A stretch of 64,000 nucleotides of DNA, taken from contig NZ_BNAQ01000004.1 of assembly GCF_014653575.1 (NCBI RefSeq), forward strand, positions 326,354-390,353, written 5' to 3'. The DNA is from Sphingomonas glacialis. Lineage in GTDB: Bacteria > Pseudomonadota > Alphaproteobacteria > Sphingomonadales > Sphingomonadaceae. Shown piece after piece: positions 50,151-58,927 of this stretch (position 1 is its first letter; each line of letters opens with the position of its first letter). The notes beneath the pieces are model-generated. The model searched no databases, was not told where the DNA came from, and saw nothing but the letters and a program-made list of their open reading frames with translations. The translations under genes and the position numbers were made by a program.

Positions 50151-51377
50151 TCAGCCGCGGACGAGCAAGCCGTGGTTCTTCTTGCCTGCCGCGATCCGCA
50201 CCGGCGCATCGCCGACGCTGACGATCATCGCTTCGTCGCTGACCTTGTCGGCACCGACGCGCGCGCCACCGCCCTTGATCAGCCGTTTGGCCTCACCCTT
50301 CGACGCAGCGAAGCCCAGGCCGATCAACGCGTCGACGATGCCGATATCGCCGCTCACGGTGAAGGTCGGCAGCGAGCCGCCCGCCGCACCTTCCTCGAAG
50401 GTCCGGCGCGCGGTCTCGGCCGACTCGAGTGCCGCGGCTTCACCACGGCACATCGTGGTCGCGGCGTTGGCGAGGACGATCTTGGCGGCATTGATCTCGG
50501 CGCCCTCGAGCGCCTCGAGCCGCGCGATCTCGTCGAGCGGCAGATCGGTGAACAGCCGCAGGAAGCGCCCGACGTCGCGGTCGTCGGTATTGCGCCAGAA
50601 TTGCCAGTAATCGTAATGCGGCAGCTGGTCCTCGTGGAGCCACACCGCGCCCGACATGGTCTTGCCCATCTTCCCGCCGTCGGCGGTGGTGATCAGCGGC
50701 GTCGTGATGCCGAACACCTCGGTCCCGTCCATCCGGCGCGAGAGCTCAATCCCGTTGACGATGTTGCCCCACTGGTCCGATCCGCCCATCTGCAGTCGGC
50801 ATCCGGCGCGGCGCGACAGTTCGAGGAAGTCGTATGCCTGGAGGATCATGTAGTTGAATTCGAGGAACGACAGCGACTGCTCGCGGTCGAGCCGCAGCTT
50901 GACCGAGTCGAACCCGAGCATCCGGTTGACCGAGAAATGCTGGCCGACGTCGCGCAGGAACGGGATGTATTCGAGCTTGTCGAGCCACTCGGCATTGTCG
51001 AGCATGATCGCGTCGCTCGGCCCGTCCCCAAAGGTCAGGAAGCGTTCGAAGATGCGGCGGATCGAGGCGACGTTGTGCGCGATCCCGTCATGGTCGAGCA
51101 GCTTGCGCGCTTCGTCCTTGAAGCTCGGATCGCCGATCTTGCCGGTGCCGCCGCCCATCAGCACGATCGGCTTGTGGCCGGCCTGCTGGAGCCGGCGCAG
51201 CAGCATGATCTGCACCAGGCTGCCGACATGGAGCGAGGGCGCGGTCGGATCGAAGCCGATATAGCCCGGCACGACCTGCTTTGCCGCAAGCGCATCGAGC
51301 GCTGCCGCGTCGGTGGTCTGGTGGATATAGCCGCGGGTCGACAGCAGGCGGAGGAGATCGGAAGTGTGCTCGGTCAT
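50151..51377 (-). CDS. tyrS: Tyrosyl-tRNA synthetase
   Basis: This encodes 408 residues. The class I HIGH-like motif is in [14 protein letters not shown] and the KMSKS-like motif is [25 protein letters not shown] and [14 protein letters not shown] bind the substrate. The C-terminal S4 domain ends with [16 protein letters not shown]. It charges tRNA-Tyr. It is the last gene of the serS-surE-NlpD-like-tyrS series. Confidence 0.95.
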   Translation of the reverse strand: MTEHTSDLLRLLSTRGYIHQTTDAAALDALAAKQVVPGYIGFDPTAPSLHVGSLVQIMLLRRLQQAGHKPIVLMGGGTGKIGDPSFKDEARKLLDHDGIAHNVASIRRIFERFLTFGDGPSDAIMLDNAEWLDKLEYIPFLRDVGQHFSVNRMLGFDSVKLRLDREQSLSFLEFNYMILQAYDFLELSRRAGCRLQMGGSDQWGNIVNGIELSRRMDGTEVFGITTPLITTADGGKMGKTMSGAVWLHEDQLPHYDYWQFWRNTDDRDVGRFLRLFTDLPLDEIARLEALEGAEINAAKIVLANAATTMCRGEAAALESAETARRTFEEGAAGGSLPTFTVSGDIGIVDALIGLGFAASKGEAKRLIKGGGARVGADKVSDEAMIVSVGDAPVRIAAGKKNHGLLVRG

Positions 51378-51406
51378 TCCGGGCGCATAGCCGATTTTTG
51401 CGTTCG

Positions 51407-52522
51407 TTAAATCCCCGGCAATTGCCGTTGCGGATCGACCGGTGTGCGGCCCTTGCGCATTTCGAAATGGACCTCGGGCCGGCTCGCCGCGCCCGAATCG
51501 CCCGACAGCGCGATCGTCTGGCCGCGCTTGACCGCCTGGCCGCGCCGGACGAACAGCTGGCTGGCATTGGCATAGACCGTCGTCCAGCTCGACCCGTGCT
51601 TGACGATCACCAGGCCGCCGAGCGTCGGAACCCCGCTGCCGGCATAAGCCACGACGCCGTCGGCCGAGGCGAGAATTGGCGTGCCGAGCGGCACGGCGAT
51701 GTTGACGCCGTTGAACTTCTCGCCCGAAGCGCCGGGGCCAAAGCGCGTGATGATCTTGCCGTGGACCGGCCAGGCGAAGCCGCTCGTCAGCTGCGCCGGC
51801 TCGGCGAGCGCTTGCGTCGGCGCGAGCACGCGGCGCGGCGACGCGGTCGGCTGGGCGGGGCGCTGGTTGGCGGCGAGCGCGGGCTCGCTGCCGGTGAGGA
51901 TATCATCGATGTCGAGCGTGAAGGCGGCGGCGCGCTCGGCCGCCGAACTGCCGCCAGCGGTACCCGGGATCAAAACGCGCATCCCGACGCGCAGCGTGTA
52001 GGGCGCGGTCAAATCGTTGGCGGCGATGATCCGCGACCAATCGACCGCATAGGCGCGCGCGATCGCGATGCCCGTCTGGCCCGCGCGCACGAGATGATAG
52101 CGCCCGCCCGGGATCGTCAGCCGCTGGCCGGCGCGCACCACGAAGGGCGCAGGCAGCTGGTTCGCGCGCGCGATCGCTTCGGATCCGCCGCCGGTACGAT
52201 CGGCAATCGCGCGCAGCGTGTCGCCAGGGCGGACGAGATAGGTGGTCGTATCGATCGTCGCGGCATCGGCGGTGACGGGGCGGGCTTGCCACGCCGGCAA
52301 GGGCGCGGGGAGGGCGGAGACGCGCTCGTCGATGCGGCGCGGTTCGTAGCGCTCGGGCTGTGTATCGTCGCGCGGGCCGGTCCGGTCGTCGCGCCATGCC
52401 GTATCCTGGCGATCGCGCGGCGGGCGATACCCGCGGTCGGGTCGGTCGGGATTGGGAATGCACGCGCCGAGCGTCGTCAACAGCAGCACCGCCGCCCAGC
52501 CGTATTCCCTGCCCCGCACCAT
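51407..52522 (-). CDS. LysM/LytM lipoprotein, NlpD/EnvC-like (catalytic residues lost)
   Basis: This encodes 371 residues. A lipobox LGAC follows a signal. Two LysM domains ([37 protein letters not shown]) bind peptidoglycan. The LytM domain is complete in length but lacks catalytic His and Asp at the zinc site: EKFNGVNI replaces HxGxD, and VYANAS replaces YAHAS. It should therefore activate amidases, as NlpD does, and not cut peptidoglycan itself. Gene order surE-nlpD-like fits. Confidence 0.88.
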   Translation of the reverse strand: MVRGREYGWAAVLLLTTLGACIPNPDRPDRGYRPPRDRQDTAWRDDRTGPRDDTQPERYEPRRIDERVSALPAPLPAWQARPVTADAATIDTTTYLVRPGDTLRAIADRTGGGSEAIARANQLPAPFVVRAGQRLTIPGGRYHLVRAGQTGIAIARAYAVDWSRIIAANDLTAPYTLRVGMRVLIPGTAGGSSAAERAAAFTLDIDDILTGSEPALAANQRPAQPTASPRRVLAPTQALAEPAQLTSGFAWPVHGKIITRFGPGASGEKFNGVNIAVPLGTPILASADGVVAYAGSGVPTLGGLVIVKHGSSWTTVYANASQLFVRRGQAVKRGQTIALSGDSGAASRPEVHFEMRKGRTPVDPQRQLPGI

Positions 52523-52548
52523 CCCCGTCCCCCTGATCGCCCCGACCG

Positions 52549-53313
52549 TTACGTGTAGAGCTGGTTAAGCATAGCGAGTGACGCGTGATGTGTCAGGTCG
52601 AGATGCAAGGGCGTCACCGCGATGAACCCGTCGGCCACGGCTTCGAGATCGGTCGAATGCGCCGGCGTGTCGATCGGCGGACCGAGCGCGAACCAGTGAT
52701 AGTCATAGCCGCGCGGATCGCGATTGGTGACGATCTGCAACCGGCCATAGTCGCGCAGTCCTTGTTGCGCGATCCGGATGCCTTTCACCGCATCGGCGGA
52801 GCCTGCCGGGAAATTGACGTTGACGAGCGTGCGCGGCTCGAGTGGTGCATCGATCAGCGGGCGCAGCACGCGCTCGCCCCATGCCGCGGCGGCATCGAAC
52901 GGGACGGTGTCGCCCATGCCCTGCTTGTCATAGACCTGGCTCAGCGCGATCGAGCGAACGCCCGCGAGCGCGCCCTCCATCGCCGCCGAGACGGTGCCCG
53001 AATAGGTCACGTCCTCGGCAAGGTTGGCGCCGCGATTGACCCCCGACAGGATCAGGTCTGGCTTGTGATCGGCCATGATCCTGGCGAGCGCCATCATCAC
53101 CGCATCGGTCGGCGTGCCCGCGACGGCGAAGCGCTTCTCGCCATGCTGGCGAACGCGGATCGGCCGGGTGAGCGTCAGCGAATGGCCCGCGCCCGATTGC
53201 TCGTCGGCGGGGGCGACGACCCACACATCGTCCGAGAGTTTCGCGGCGATCGCTTCCAAGATTTTGAGGCCGGGGGCGTGATAGCCGTCATCGTTGGTGA
53301 GCAAGATGCGCAT
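52549..53313 (-). CDS. surE: 5'/3'-nucleotidase SurE
   Basis: This encodes 254 residues. The metal-binding TNDDGYHAPG (Asp8, Asp9) opens the protein, and LSGVNRGANLAEDVTYSGTV carries further metal and substrate residues. It hydrolyses nucleoside monophosphates and polyphosphate and is linked to stationary-phase survival. The start ATG 53313 excludes an upstream PFDKLRANG peptide that comes from a REP element. It is downstream of serS. Confidence 0.95.
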   Translation of the reverse strand: MRILLTNDDGYHAPGLKILEAIAAKLSDDVWVVAPADEQSGAGHSLTLTRPIRVRQHGEKRFAVAGTPTDAVMMALARIMADHKPDLILSGVNRGANLAEDVTYSGTVSAAMEGALAGVRSIALSQVYDKQGMGDTVPFDAAAAWGERVLRPLIDAPLEPRTLVNVNFPAGSADAVKGIRIAQQGLRDYGRLQIVTNRDPRGYDYHWFALGPPIDTPAHSTDLEAVADGFIAVTPLHLDLTHHASLAMLNQLYT

Positions 53314-53341
53314 CGGATCTCTTTCAAATTCGAACCAACTC

Positions 53342-53431
53342 CCGTTCGCCCTGAGCTTGTCGAAGGGCTGCTCGCCACACATTCCGAAGTGTGTGCGGCG
53401 AGCAGTGCTTCGACAGGCTCAGCACGAACGG
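53342..53431. repeat. REP-type inverted pair ('PFDKLRANG' family)
   Basis: The left arm, CCGTTCGCCCTGAGCTTGTC, begins at 53342 and continues GAAGGGCTGCTCGCC. The right arm, GGCGAGCAGTGCTTCGACAGG, ends CTCAGCACGAACGG at 53431. A smaller CACAC/GTGTG stem closes the centre. It lies between serS and surE. Confidence 0.85.
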
Positions 53432-53437
53432 TTTGGG

Positions 53438-54718
53438 TCAGTGCTTGGGCTCCAACCGCGTCACGCCACCCATATAGGGTAGCAGCGCCTCCGGCACCGT
53501 GACGCTGCCGTCCGCATTCTGATAATTCTCGAGCACTGCCACCAACGTCCGCCCGACCGCGAGCCCCGAACCGTTGAGCGTATGGACGAACTCGGTCTTT
53601 TTCTCGCCCGCGACGCGGTAGCGCGTGTTCATCCGCCGCGCCTGGAACGCACCGGTGTTCGAGCACGAGCTGATTTCGCGGTACGCGTTCTGGCCCGGCA
53701 GCCACACTTCGAGATCGTAGGTCTTGCGCGCGCCGAAGCCCATGTCGCCGGTGCACAGCAGCAGCTTGCGATAGGGCAGGTTGAGGCGTTCGAGGATCGT
53801 CTCGGCGGCGCGGACCATGCGCTGGTGCTCGGTCTCGCTGTCCTCGGGCCGCACGACGCTGACGAGCTCGCATTTTTCGAACTGGTGCTGGCGGATGAAG
53901 CCGCGCGTGTCGCGCCCCGCCGCGCCCGCTTCGGAGCGGAAGCATAGCGTGAGCGCGGTCAGCCGCAGCGGGAGCGCGCTTTCGTCGAGCAATTCGCCCA
54001 TGACGCTCGCGGTCAGGCTGACTTCGCTCGTCGGGATGAGCCAGCGATCGTCGGTCGTGCGAAAGCTGTCCTCGGCAAACTTCGGCAGCTTGTCGGTGCC
54101 GTACATCGCCTCGTCCTTGACGAGCACGGGCGGGTTGCATTCCTCATAGCCATGCTCGCGCGTTTGAACGTCGAGCATGAACTGGCCGAGCGCGCGGTGC
54201 AGCCGCGCCATGTCGCCGCGCAGGAAGGTGAAACGCGCGCCCGAAAGCCGCGCACCGGTCTCGAAATCCATGCCGAGCAAAGGGGCAAGATCGGCATGTT
54301 CGCGCGGCGTGAAGTCGAAACCGCGCGGGGTGCCCCAGCGGGAGACTTCGACATTCTCCTCCTCGCCCGCGCCGTGCGGCACATCGTCGGCGGGCAGATT
54401 GGGGATGATCTCGAGCGCCGCCTTGAGCTGTGCCGCGACATCCTTTTCCTCGGCCTCGATCGCGGGCATCCGCTCCTTCAACGCGGCGACCTCGGCCATC
54501 AGGCTGGCGGCGGTAGCGTCGTCCTTCTTGGCCTTGGCCGCGCCGATCGCCTTCGAGGCTTCGTTGCGGCGCGCCTGGCCGGTCTGCGCTTCGGTGATCA
54601 GCGCGCGGTGGCGCTCGTCGAGCGCGACCAGCCCGGCGGCGAGCGGCGACAGCCCGCGACGCGCGAGCGCGGCATCGAAGGCGGCAGGGTTTTCGCGGAT
54701 CGATCGGATATCATGCAT
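53438..54718 (-). CDS. serS: Seryl-tRNA synthetase
   Basis: This encodes 426 residues. An N-terminal long coiled coil (tRNA-binding arm, residues about 25-105) precedes the class II core with motif 2 [20 protein letters not shown] and motif 3 [19 protein letters not shown]. It charges tRNA-Ser and supplies selenocysteinyl precursors where present. It opens the minus-strand series with surE, NlpD-like and tyrS. Confidence 0.96.
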   Translation of the reverse strand: MHDIRSIRENPAAFDAALARRGLSPLAAGLVALDERHRALITEAQTGQARRNEASKAIGAAKAKKDDATAASLMAEVAALKERMPAIEAEEKDVAAQLKAALEIIPNLPADDVPHGAGEEENVEVSRWGTPRGFDFTPREHADLAPLLGMDFETGARLSGARFTFLRGDMARLHRALGQFMLDVQTREHGYEECNPPVLVKDEAMYGTDKLPKFAEDSFRTTDDRWLIPTSEVSLTASVMGELLDESALPLRLTALTLCFRSEAGAAGRDTRGFIRQHQFEKCELVSVVRPEDSETEHQRMVRAAETILERLNLPYRKLLLCTGDMGFGARKTYDLEVWLPGQNAYREISSCSNTGAFQARRMNTRYRVAGEKKTEFVHTLNGSGLAVGRTLVAVLENYQNADGSVTVPEALLPYMGGVTRLEPKH

Positions 54719-54813
54719 GGTCGCAGGCTATGCCCAGCCTGCCGCAAGCGCGCAACCCGCGCGGCACGCGGCGCGTTGCCCGAGATACCACCAACCATAA
54801 GAGGCCAGCGCCC

Positions 54814-55254
54814 ATGCAGATTTCCCACAATGCCGTCGTGCTCGTCGCAGATGGCCGCAAGTCGCTGTTCCTGCGCAACGAGGGCGACGCGACGCATCCC
54901 AACCTCGTCGTCGAGCGCGCGGTCGAGCAGATCAATCCGAGCGACGGCGAGCAGAAGACCGACCACGCCGGACGCTCGTCGTCGAGCGTCGGTGGCGGCC
55001 ACAATTCGATGGCCGAGGTCGATTTCCACCAGCAGGAGGAAGACCGCTTCGCCGCCGATACCGCCGCGCTGCTCAAGAAGCGTGCGCTGGCGAATGATTA
55101 CGACCAGCTGTTCGTCGTCGCCCCGCCGCGCACCCTCGGCGAGCTGCGCAAGCATTATCACAGCGAAGTCAGCGCGCGGTTGAGCGGCGAGCTTGACAAG
55201 GATCTGACCGGCCATCCGATCGACCAGATCGAAAAGGCGCTGCAAGCCGCCTGA
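54814..55254 (+). CDS. Host attachment protein-like (AtsE family)
   Basis: This encodes 146 residues. Features include AVVLVADGRKSLFLRNEGD, a block with HNSMAEVDFHQQEEDRFAADTAALL, LFVVAPPRTLGELRKHYH and the end LSGELDKDLTGHPIDQIEKAL. The family is named after AtsE, involved in Agrobacterium attachment to plant cells, and has an eRF1-like fold. The role here is unknown. The start ATG 54814 has AGAGG eleven bases upstream. Confidence 0.85.
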   Translation: MQISHNAVVLVADGRKSLFLRNEGDATHPNLVVERAVEQINPSDGEQKTDHAGRSSSSVGGGHNSMAEVDFHQQEEDRFAADTAALLKKRALANDYDQLFVVAPPRTLGELRKHYHSEVSARLSGELDKDLTGHPIDQIEKALQAA

Positions 55255-55263
55255 AACAAAGCG

Positions 55264-55288
55264 GGCTCCCGCGATCATCGCGGGAGCC
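55264..55288. terminator. Hairpin terminator between convergent genes
   Basis: GGCTCCCGCG, loop ATCAT, CGCGGGAGCC. It has a weak T tract only on one side (TTTG at 55291). Confidence 0.7.
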
Positions 55289-55313
55289 AGTTTGTATTCG
55301 CGCGATCAGCCGG

Positions 55314-56408
55314 TCAGGCGGCGATGGCGTTCCGCTTGGTGAAGCGCTTGCGCGCAACGAGCGCTGCCGCCGCTGCGCCGAACAGCAGGACCATCGGCGG
55401 CGCGGGCACTGGTGCGGGCGGGCCATCGGGATTGCCGGGGGTGCAGTTCGCGCCGCAGCTCGAGCTGCCATAGCTGCTGCTGCCCCAATTGCTGCTCGAA
55501 TTCCAACCGTGGCTGCTCGATCCATAGCTGCTCGAGCTGGCCGACGAGGTGCTCGTGCTCGATCCGTTCGACGAACTGGCCGACGAGACATTGCCGCTCG
55601 AGGCCGAGGAGACGTTGCCGCTCGACGAGGTCGACGACGAGGAGGCCGACGAAACGTTTCCGCTCGAAGAGGTCGATGACGAGACATCGCCGCTGCTGCC
55701 GCCCGATGCCGAGGAGACGTTGCCGCTCGACGACGATCCGCCCGTCGACGACGTGCTCGACACGGTCGCGCCGCCGGTGCTGGTCGAGGATCCGCCGCTG
55801 CCGCCCGACGACGATGTGCTAGAGACTGCACCACTCGACGTGGAGGAGCCGCCGGTCGAGGTCGAGGAGCCGCCGGTCGAGGTAGAGGAACCGCCGGTCG
55901 AGGTCGACGAGCCTCCAGTCGAGGTCGACCCGCCGCTGGTGGACGAACTGGTCGAAGATCCGCCCGACGATACGTTGACGACGGTGCCGCTGCTGCCGGT
56001 CGACGTCGACGAGATCGTGATGTTGCCGCCGCCTCCGCCGCCACCGCCGCCACCGAAGAAGCCTCCAGCGAAGAAGCCGCCGCCGCCGCCGAAGCCGCCG
56101 CCGATCACGGCTGGGCCGAAGCCGCCCGGCGACCCGTTAAAACCGTTGAACGCGGGCGGCAACGGGATCGGTGCGCCCTGCGTCGTCACCACGACCACCT
56201 GCGGTGGCGGGGTGGTACGCGTCGTCGTCACGACTCGACGGACCCGGCGCACCGAGGCCACCGCCGTCTTGCGTACGATTCGCTTGGTCTTGTGAACATA
56301 GGCCGTGCGGGCCCGAGACGAATCCGCGACATGCACCGCGCCGCCGCCGACGATCGCGCCGCCGCACGCACAGGCACACAGTTTCGCCAAGGCCATCCGC
56401 ACCGACAT
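55314..56408 (-). CDS. Ser/Thr/Gly-rich surface protein with PEP-CTERM-like anchor
   Basis: This encodes 364 residues. The N-terminus has a signal-like segment, then RIVRKTAVASVRRVRRVV. A Gly tract (FFGGGGGGGGGG) is followed by about 170 residues made of Ser, Thr and Gly in short repeats (GGSSTST, SSSGNVSSAS). The last 35 residues are PAPVPAPPMVLLFGAAAAAL plus VARKR, a membrane helix between a Pro motif and a basic tail. That is the PEP-CTERM exosortase-sorting pattern in variant form. It is probably secreted and glycosylated. No exosortase is seen here. Confidence 0.75.
   Translation of the reverse strand: MSVRMALAKLCACACGGAIVGGGAVHVADSSRARTAYVHKTKRIVRKTAVASVRRVRRVVTTTRTTPPPQVVVVTTQGAPIPLPPAFNGFNGSPGGFGPAVIGGGFGGGGGFFAGGFFGGGGGGGGGGNITISSTSTGSSGTVVNVSSGGSSTSSSTSGGSTSTGGSSTSTGGSSTSTGGSSTSTGGSSTSSGAVSSTSSSGGSGGSSTSTGGATVSSTSSTGGSSSSGNVSSASGGSSGDVSSSTSSSGNVSSASSSSTSSSGNVSSASSGNVSSASSSNGSSTSTSSASSSSYGSSSHGWNSSSNWGSSSYGSSSCGANCTPGNPDGPPAPVPAPPMVLLFGAAAAALVARKRFTKRNAIAA
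55843..55926. repeat. 21-bp tandem repeat, four units
   Basis: Four near-identical units start at 55843, 55864, 55885 and 55906; the consensus begins GAGGAGCCGCCGGTCGAGGT. Read on the minus strand each encodes GGSSTST in the PEP-CTERM-like protein. The unit number is likely to vary between strains. Confidence 0.9.
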
Positions 56409-56799
56409 ATCGCCACTCTCTCTTTACCGTTAATTCAATACTCTATGGCGTTCCACGGTAAGTTTCGCCACGTCGCTTTATCGGGTAAACGGCAACAAAT
56501 CGTTACGTTCAAGCGCGTTCCCCACCTCACAACCCTTAATCCACGATTTTGTCACATTCGCAAAGGTTGATTGTGAGTTAACGTTTCGTCTTGGGACACA
56601 GGCGCGTTTGCCGCTTGCACGGCGCCGATGCGTGTTCGGGTGGGTGCGGGAAAAGCACATTGCGCCAAGCAACGGAAGAAGATCGCATCGGATTGCTTGT
56701 GGAGCTTCAAGGGCATGGCTATAGGCCCGCACGACGTGAGTTGACCCGGGGGCGGACCCACGATGCGTTCGGCATCGTGCGGCTGTGGGAGAAAATGGG
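56409..56799. other. Intergenic region upstream of the surface protein and dksA
   Basis: This 391-base gap, AT-richer than its surroundings, separates two divergent genes. TTGATTGTGAGTTAAC (56567-56582) approaches the CtrA consensus TTAA-N7-TTAA, with one mismatch. A short plus-strand frame from TTG 56660 to 56815 (51 residues, ...EELQGHGYRPARREL-like) overlaps the dksA start. Its codon use is atypical and I do not call it a gene. Confidence 0.4.
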
Positions 56800-57264
56800 A
56801 TGGCGACGGTCTTGAATCGACACGATGACTCCGCGAAGTTCGCAGTGCCGCCCGTCGGCGGTGATGACGGCTACCGGCCAAGCGCCGACGAAGAGTTCAT
56901 GAACCCGCGGCAGCAGGCGTATTTCCGCGCCAAGCTGCAGGGGTGGAAGGACTCGATCCTGCGCGAGGCAGCAGGAACGCTGTCGCAACTCCAAGTCGAT
57001 ACGCTGCGCGAAGCCGATCTGACCGATCGCGCGTCGAGCGAGACCGACTGGTCGATCGAACTGCGCACGCGCGATCGCCAGCGCAAGCTCATCTCGAAGA
57101 TCGAAGCGGCGATGCGCCGAATCGATGAAGGCGAATACGGCTATTGCGAGGTGACCGGCGAACCGATCTCGCTCGCCCGGCTCGAAGCACGGCCGATCGC
57201 GACGATGACGGTCGAGGCGCAGGAGCGCCACGAACGCCAAGAAAAGATCTCGCGCGAAGAGTGA
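56800..57264 (+). CDS. dksA: RNA polymerase-binding protein DksA
   Basis: This encodes 154 residues. A coiled coil reaches into the RNA polymerase secondary channel (the DxxDxA-like tip TLREADLTDRAS). The C-terminal zinc-finger position reads YGYCEVTGEPISLARLEARP, with only one of the four zinc cysteines, as in alphaproteobacterial DksA. It works with ppGpp to control stable RNA and amino-acid genes. ATG 56800 is preceded by GGGAG; a GTG at 56785 would add five residues. Confidence 0.92.
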   Translation: MATVLNRHDDSAKFAVPPVGGDDGYRPSADEEFMNPRQQAYFRAKLQGWKDSILREAAGTLSQLQVDTLREADLTDRASSETDWSIELRTRDRQRKLISKIEAAMRRIDEGEYGYCEVTGEPISLARLEARPIATMTVEAQERHERQEKISREE

Positions 57265-57340
57265 TCTTCCGCATCTGTTAAGTGGTTCGATACATTTCCC
57301 CGGCTATCACGATCATAACGGAGGCCGTAAGTTTCAGGCG

Positions 57341-57721
57341 ATGGATCAATATTCCCACGATCCCCTCAGCGCTCCCGACGAGGATGGCGCCCACAACCGG
57401 CAGGAGTCGCGCGACAGCCTGTTCCTGATGGCGGATTTCCGCGTCGTCGGTGGTAGCGAGGTTCGCCCGCTCCGGGTGCGCAATCTGTCGGCCGGTGGCT
57501 TGATGGCCGAACTCCAGGGTGGGCTCGAACAGGGCCTGCGCGTCGAATTCGATGTGCGGGGTATCGGCTGGGTTCCCGGGCAGGTCGCTTGGTCGGCGGC
57601 CGGGCGCATTGGCGTGGCGTTCGACCAGCAGATCGATCCGCTGCTGGCGCGCAAGCCTGTCGGGCAGGGGGCGCAAACGCCAACCTTTGTAAAGCCGATC
57701 TTCGGTCGCCCGCTTCGCTGA
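57341..57721 (+). CDS. PilZ-domain protein
   Basis: This encodes 126 residues. PilZ motifs are NRQESRDSLFLMADFRVVGG with a possible RxxxR (RQESR), and RVRNLSAGGLMAELQGG (NxSxxG), followed by GQVAWSAAGRIGVAFDQQ. This keeps both halves of the cyclic-di-GMP site better than the PilZ protein at 49731. It is downstream of dksA on the same strand. Confidence 0.82.
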   Translation: MDQYSHDPLSAPDEDGAHNRQESRDSLFLMADFRVVGGSEVRPLRVRNLSAGGLMAELQGGLEQGLRVEFDVRGIGWVPGQVAWSAAGRIGVAFDQQIDPLLARKPVGQGAQTPTFVKPIFGRPLR

Positions 57722-57777
57722 GTCGGTCGATCGGCAAGTAAGCGGACCCGGACGCGCTGCGCCCGGGCCCTGTGGCG

Positions 57778-57933
57778 TCAGATTTGCGCCAATTCCTGTT
57801 TGATCTTGAGCTTCTGCTTCTTCAGCGCGGCCAGCGTAACGGCGTCGGGCAAGGGACGCTGCGCTTCGGTGGCGATCTGTCGATCGAGGACTGCATGCTT
57901 GGCCGTCAGGGCCGAATGATGCGCGGTCTGCAT
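57778..57933 (-). CDS. DUF465 (YdcH-like) small protein
   Basis: This encodes 51 residues from ATG 57933. The sequence begins MQTAHHSALTAKHAVLDRQI and ends LAALKKQKLKIKQELAQI, the DUF465 pattern of a single amphipathic helix pair with LKKxKLxxKxEL. It faces a second DUF465 gene on the plus strand at 58110, head to head, with 176 bases between their starts. The biochemical role of this family is unknown. Confidence 0.8.
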   Translation of the reverse strand: MQTAHHSALTAKHAVLDRQIATEAQRPLPDAVTLAALKKQKLKIKQELAQI

Positions 57934-58109
57934 GGATGCGTACCTCCTTCATGAGCTGCTTGGGGGAGCGAATAGAAACATGCTTGAGGTTAATTGTCTT
58001 CCCTCATTTTGCGGGAGCGCGACGCGCGCACCGAATTGCGCGACCGGTCGATTTTATCCGTGTCGCAGCGCCGCGATTTGCTAAGACGGGGCAATCGAGC
58101 GGGGACCGA

Positions 58110-58307
58110 ATGGACGACAGCCTTATCGCAAAGCGCCTCGAGGTGTTACGCGTCGAACATCGAGATCTGGATTCGGCCATAGGCGCGCTGATCGACAGCG
58201 GCTCGGCGGACCAGCTCCAGCTTGCGCGGTTCAAGAAGCGCAAGCTGCGGCTGCGCGACGAGATCGCGCTGCTCGAAGACCAGTTGATTCCCGACATCAT
58301 CGCCTAG
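58110..58307 (+). CDS. DUF465 (YdcH-like) small protein
   Basis: This encodes 65 residues from ATG 58110, preceded by GGGGA. It reads LEVLRVEHRDLDSAIGALID, then LQLARFKKRKLRLRDEIALL. The FKKRKLxLRDEI segment is the family hallmark, as in the divergent partner at 57778. It was found as the C-terminal part of a longer frame, but the upstream part has no homology I recognise. Confidence 0.82.
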   Translation: MDDSLIAKRLEVLRVEHRDLDSAIGALIDSGSADQLQLARFKKRKLRLRDEIALLEDQLIPDIIA

Positions 58308-58407
58308 GTCCCCAGCGTCTGGCGCGCCGCTCCGCTTTGGGACATGCCGCCGCAAATCTGCGATGGACGCGCTACCTTTGCGCCTTCGATTATGGCTAAG
58401 GTCAGCG

Positions 58408-58872
58408 ATGCGAGTAAATTGGCACGACTTACGGATGCAGCGGCGCGTGATCGACACGTTGTATATTGATGCGATGGTGCTGGCCGACGAAGCCCGCAGC
58501 TATTTCGATGAGGGCGGGCGCGCCGATCGCGAAGCGCTCGATCCGATGGCGCGCGTCGCCTTCTCGTGCGAATCGCTCAAGGTCACGACTCGCTTGATGC
58601 ACATCATCGCCTGGCTGCTGACGCAGCGCGCGGTCGAGGCGGGGGAAATGCTGCCGCGTGACGCGCTCGATCCGTCGCGCCGGCTCGGCACCGCGCCGGT
58701 GACCGATTCGGTGGCGCTCGTACAGATGCCCGAATCGGCGCGCACGCTGATCGCGGCGAGCGTGGAATTGCATGGCCGCGTCGCGCGGCTCGACGATGCC
58801 AGCGCGGGCGTAGACCTCGAGATCGAAAGCCCGGTGCGATCGCTGCACCAGCGGCTGGCGATGGCATTCTAG
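58408..58872 (+). CDS. DUF1465 family protein
   Basis: This encodes 154 residues from ATG 58408. Characteristic blocks are VIDTLYIDAMVLADEARSYFDE, SLKVTTRLMHIIAWLL and SRTLIAASVEL-like PESARTLIAASVELHGRVARL. The family is alphaproteobacterial, found near regulator and cell-cycle genes, and resembles a helical DNA- or protein-binding protein. Function is unknown. A GTG or an earlier start in the same frame would add 15 residues without support. Confidence 0.8.
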   Translation: MRVNWHDLRMQRRVIDTLYIDAMVLADEARSYFDEGGRADREALDPMARVAFSCESLKVTTRLMHIIAWLLTQRAVEAGEMLPRDALDPSRRLGTAPVTDSVALVQMPESARTLIAASVELHGRVARLDDASAGVDLEIESPVRSLHQRLAMAF

Positions 58873-58927
58873 CCCGCCGAGCGAGACGGCGAGGAGCGGG
58901 GGGCCGGATCCGTCCGGCCCCGGTCGT

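Noticed and set aside
52549..53382. An extended SurE starting MCGEQPFDKLRANG
   Set aside because: The extra residues are translated REP sequence, and the true start MRILLTNDDGY matches the family.
55843..55926. Short regularly spaced repeats that could suggest a CRISPR array
   Set aside because: The units abut with no spacers, and they encode a protein repeat.
55549..56295. A Pro/Glu/Asp-rich plus-strand frame opposite the repetitive surface protein
   Set aside because: It is the complement of Ser/Thr/Gly repeats. The minus strand has a signal-like start and a sorting tail; the plus strand has neither.
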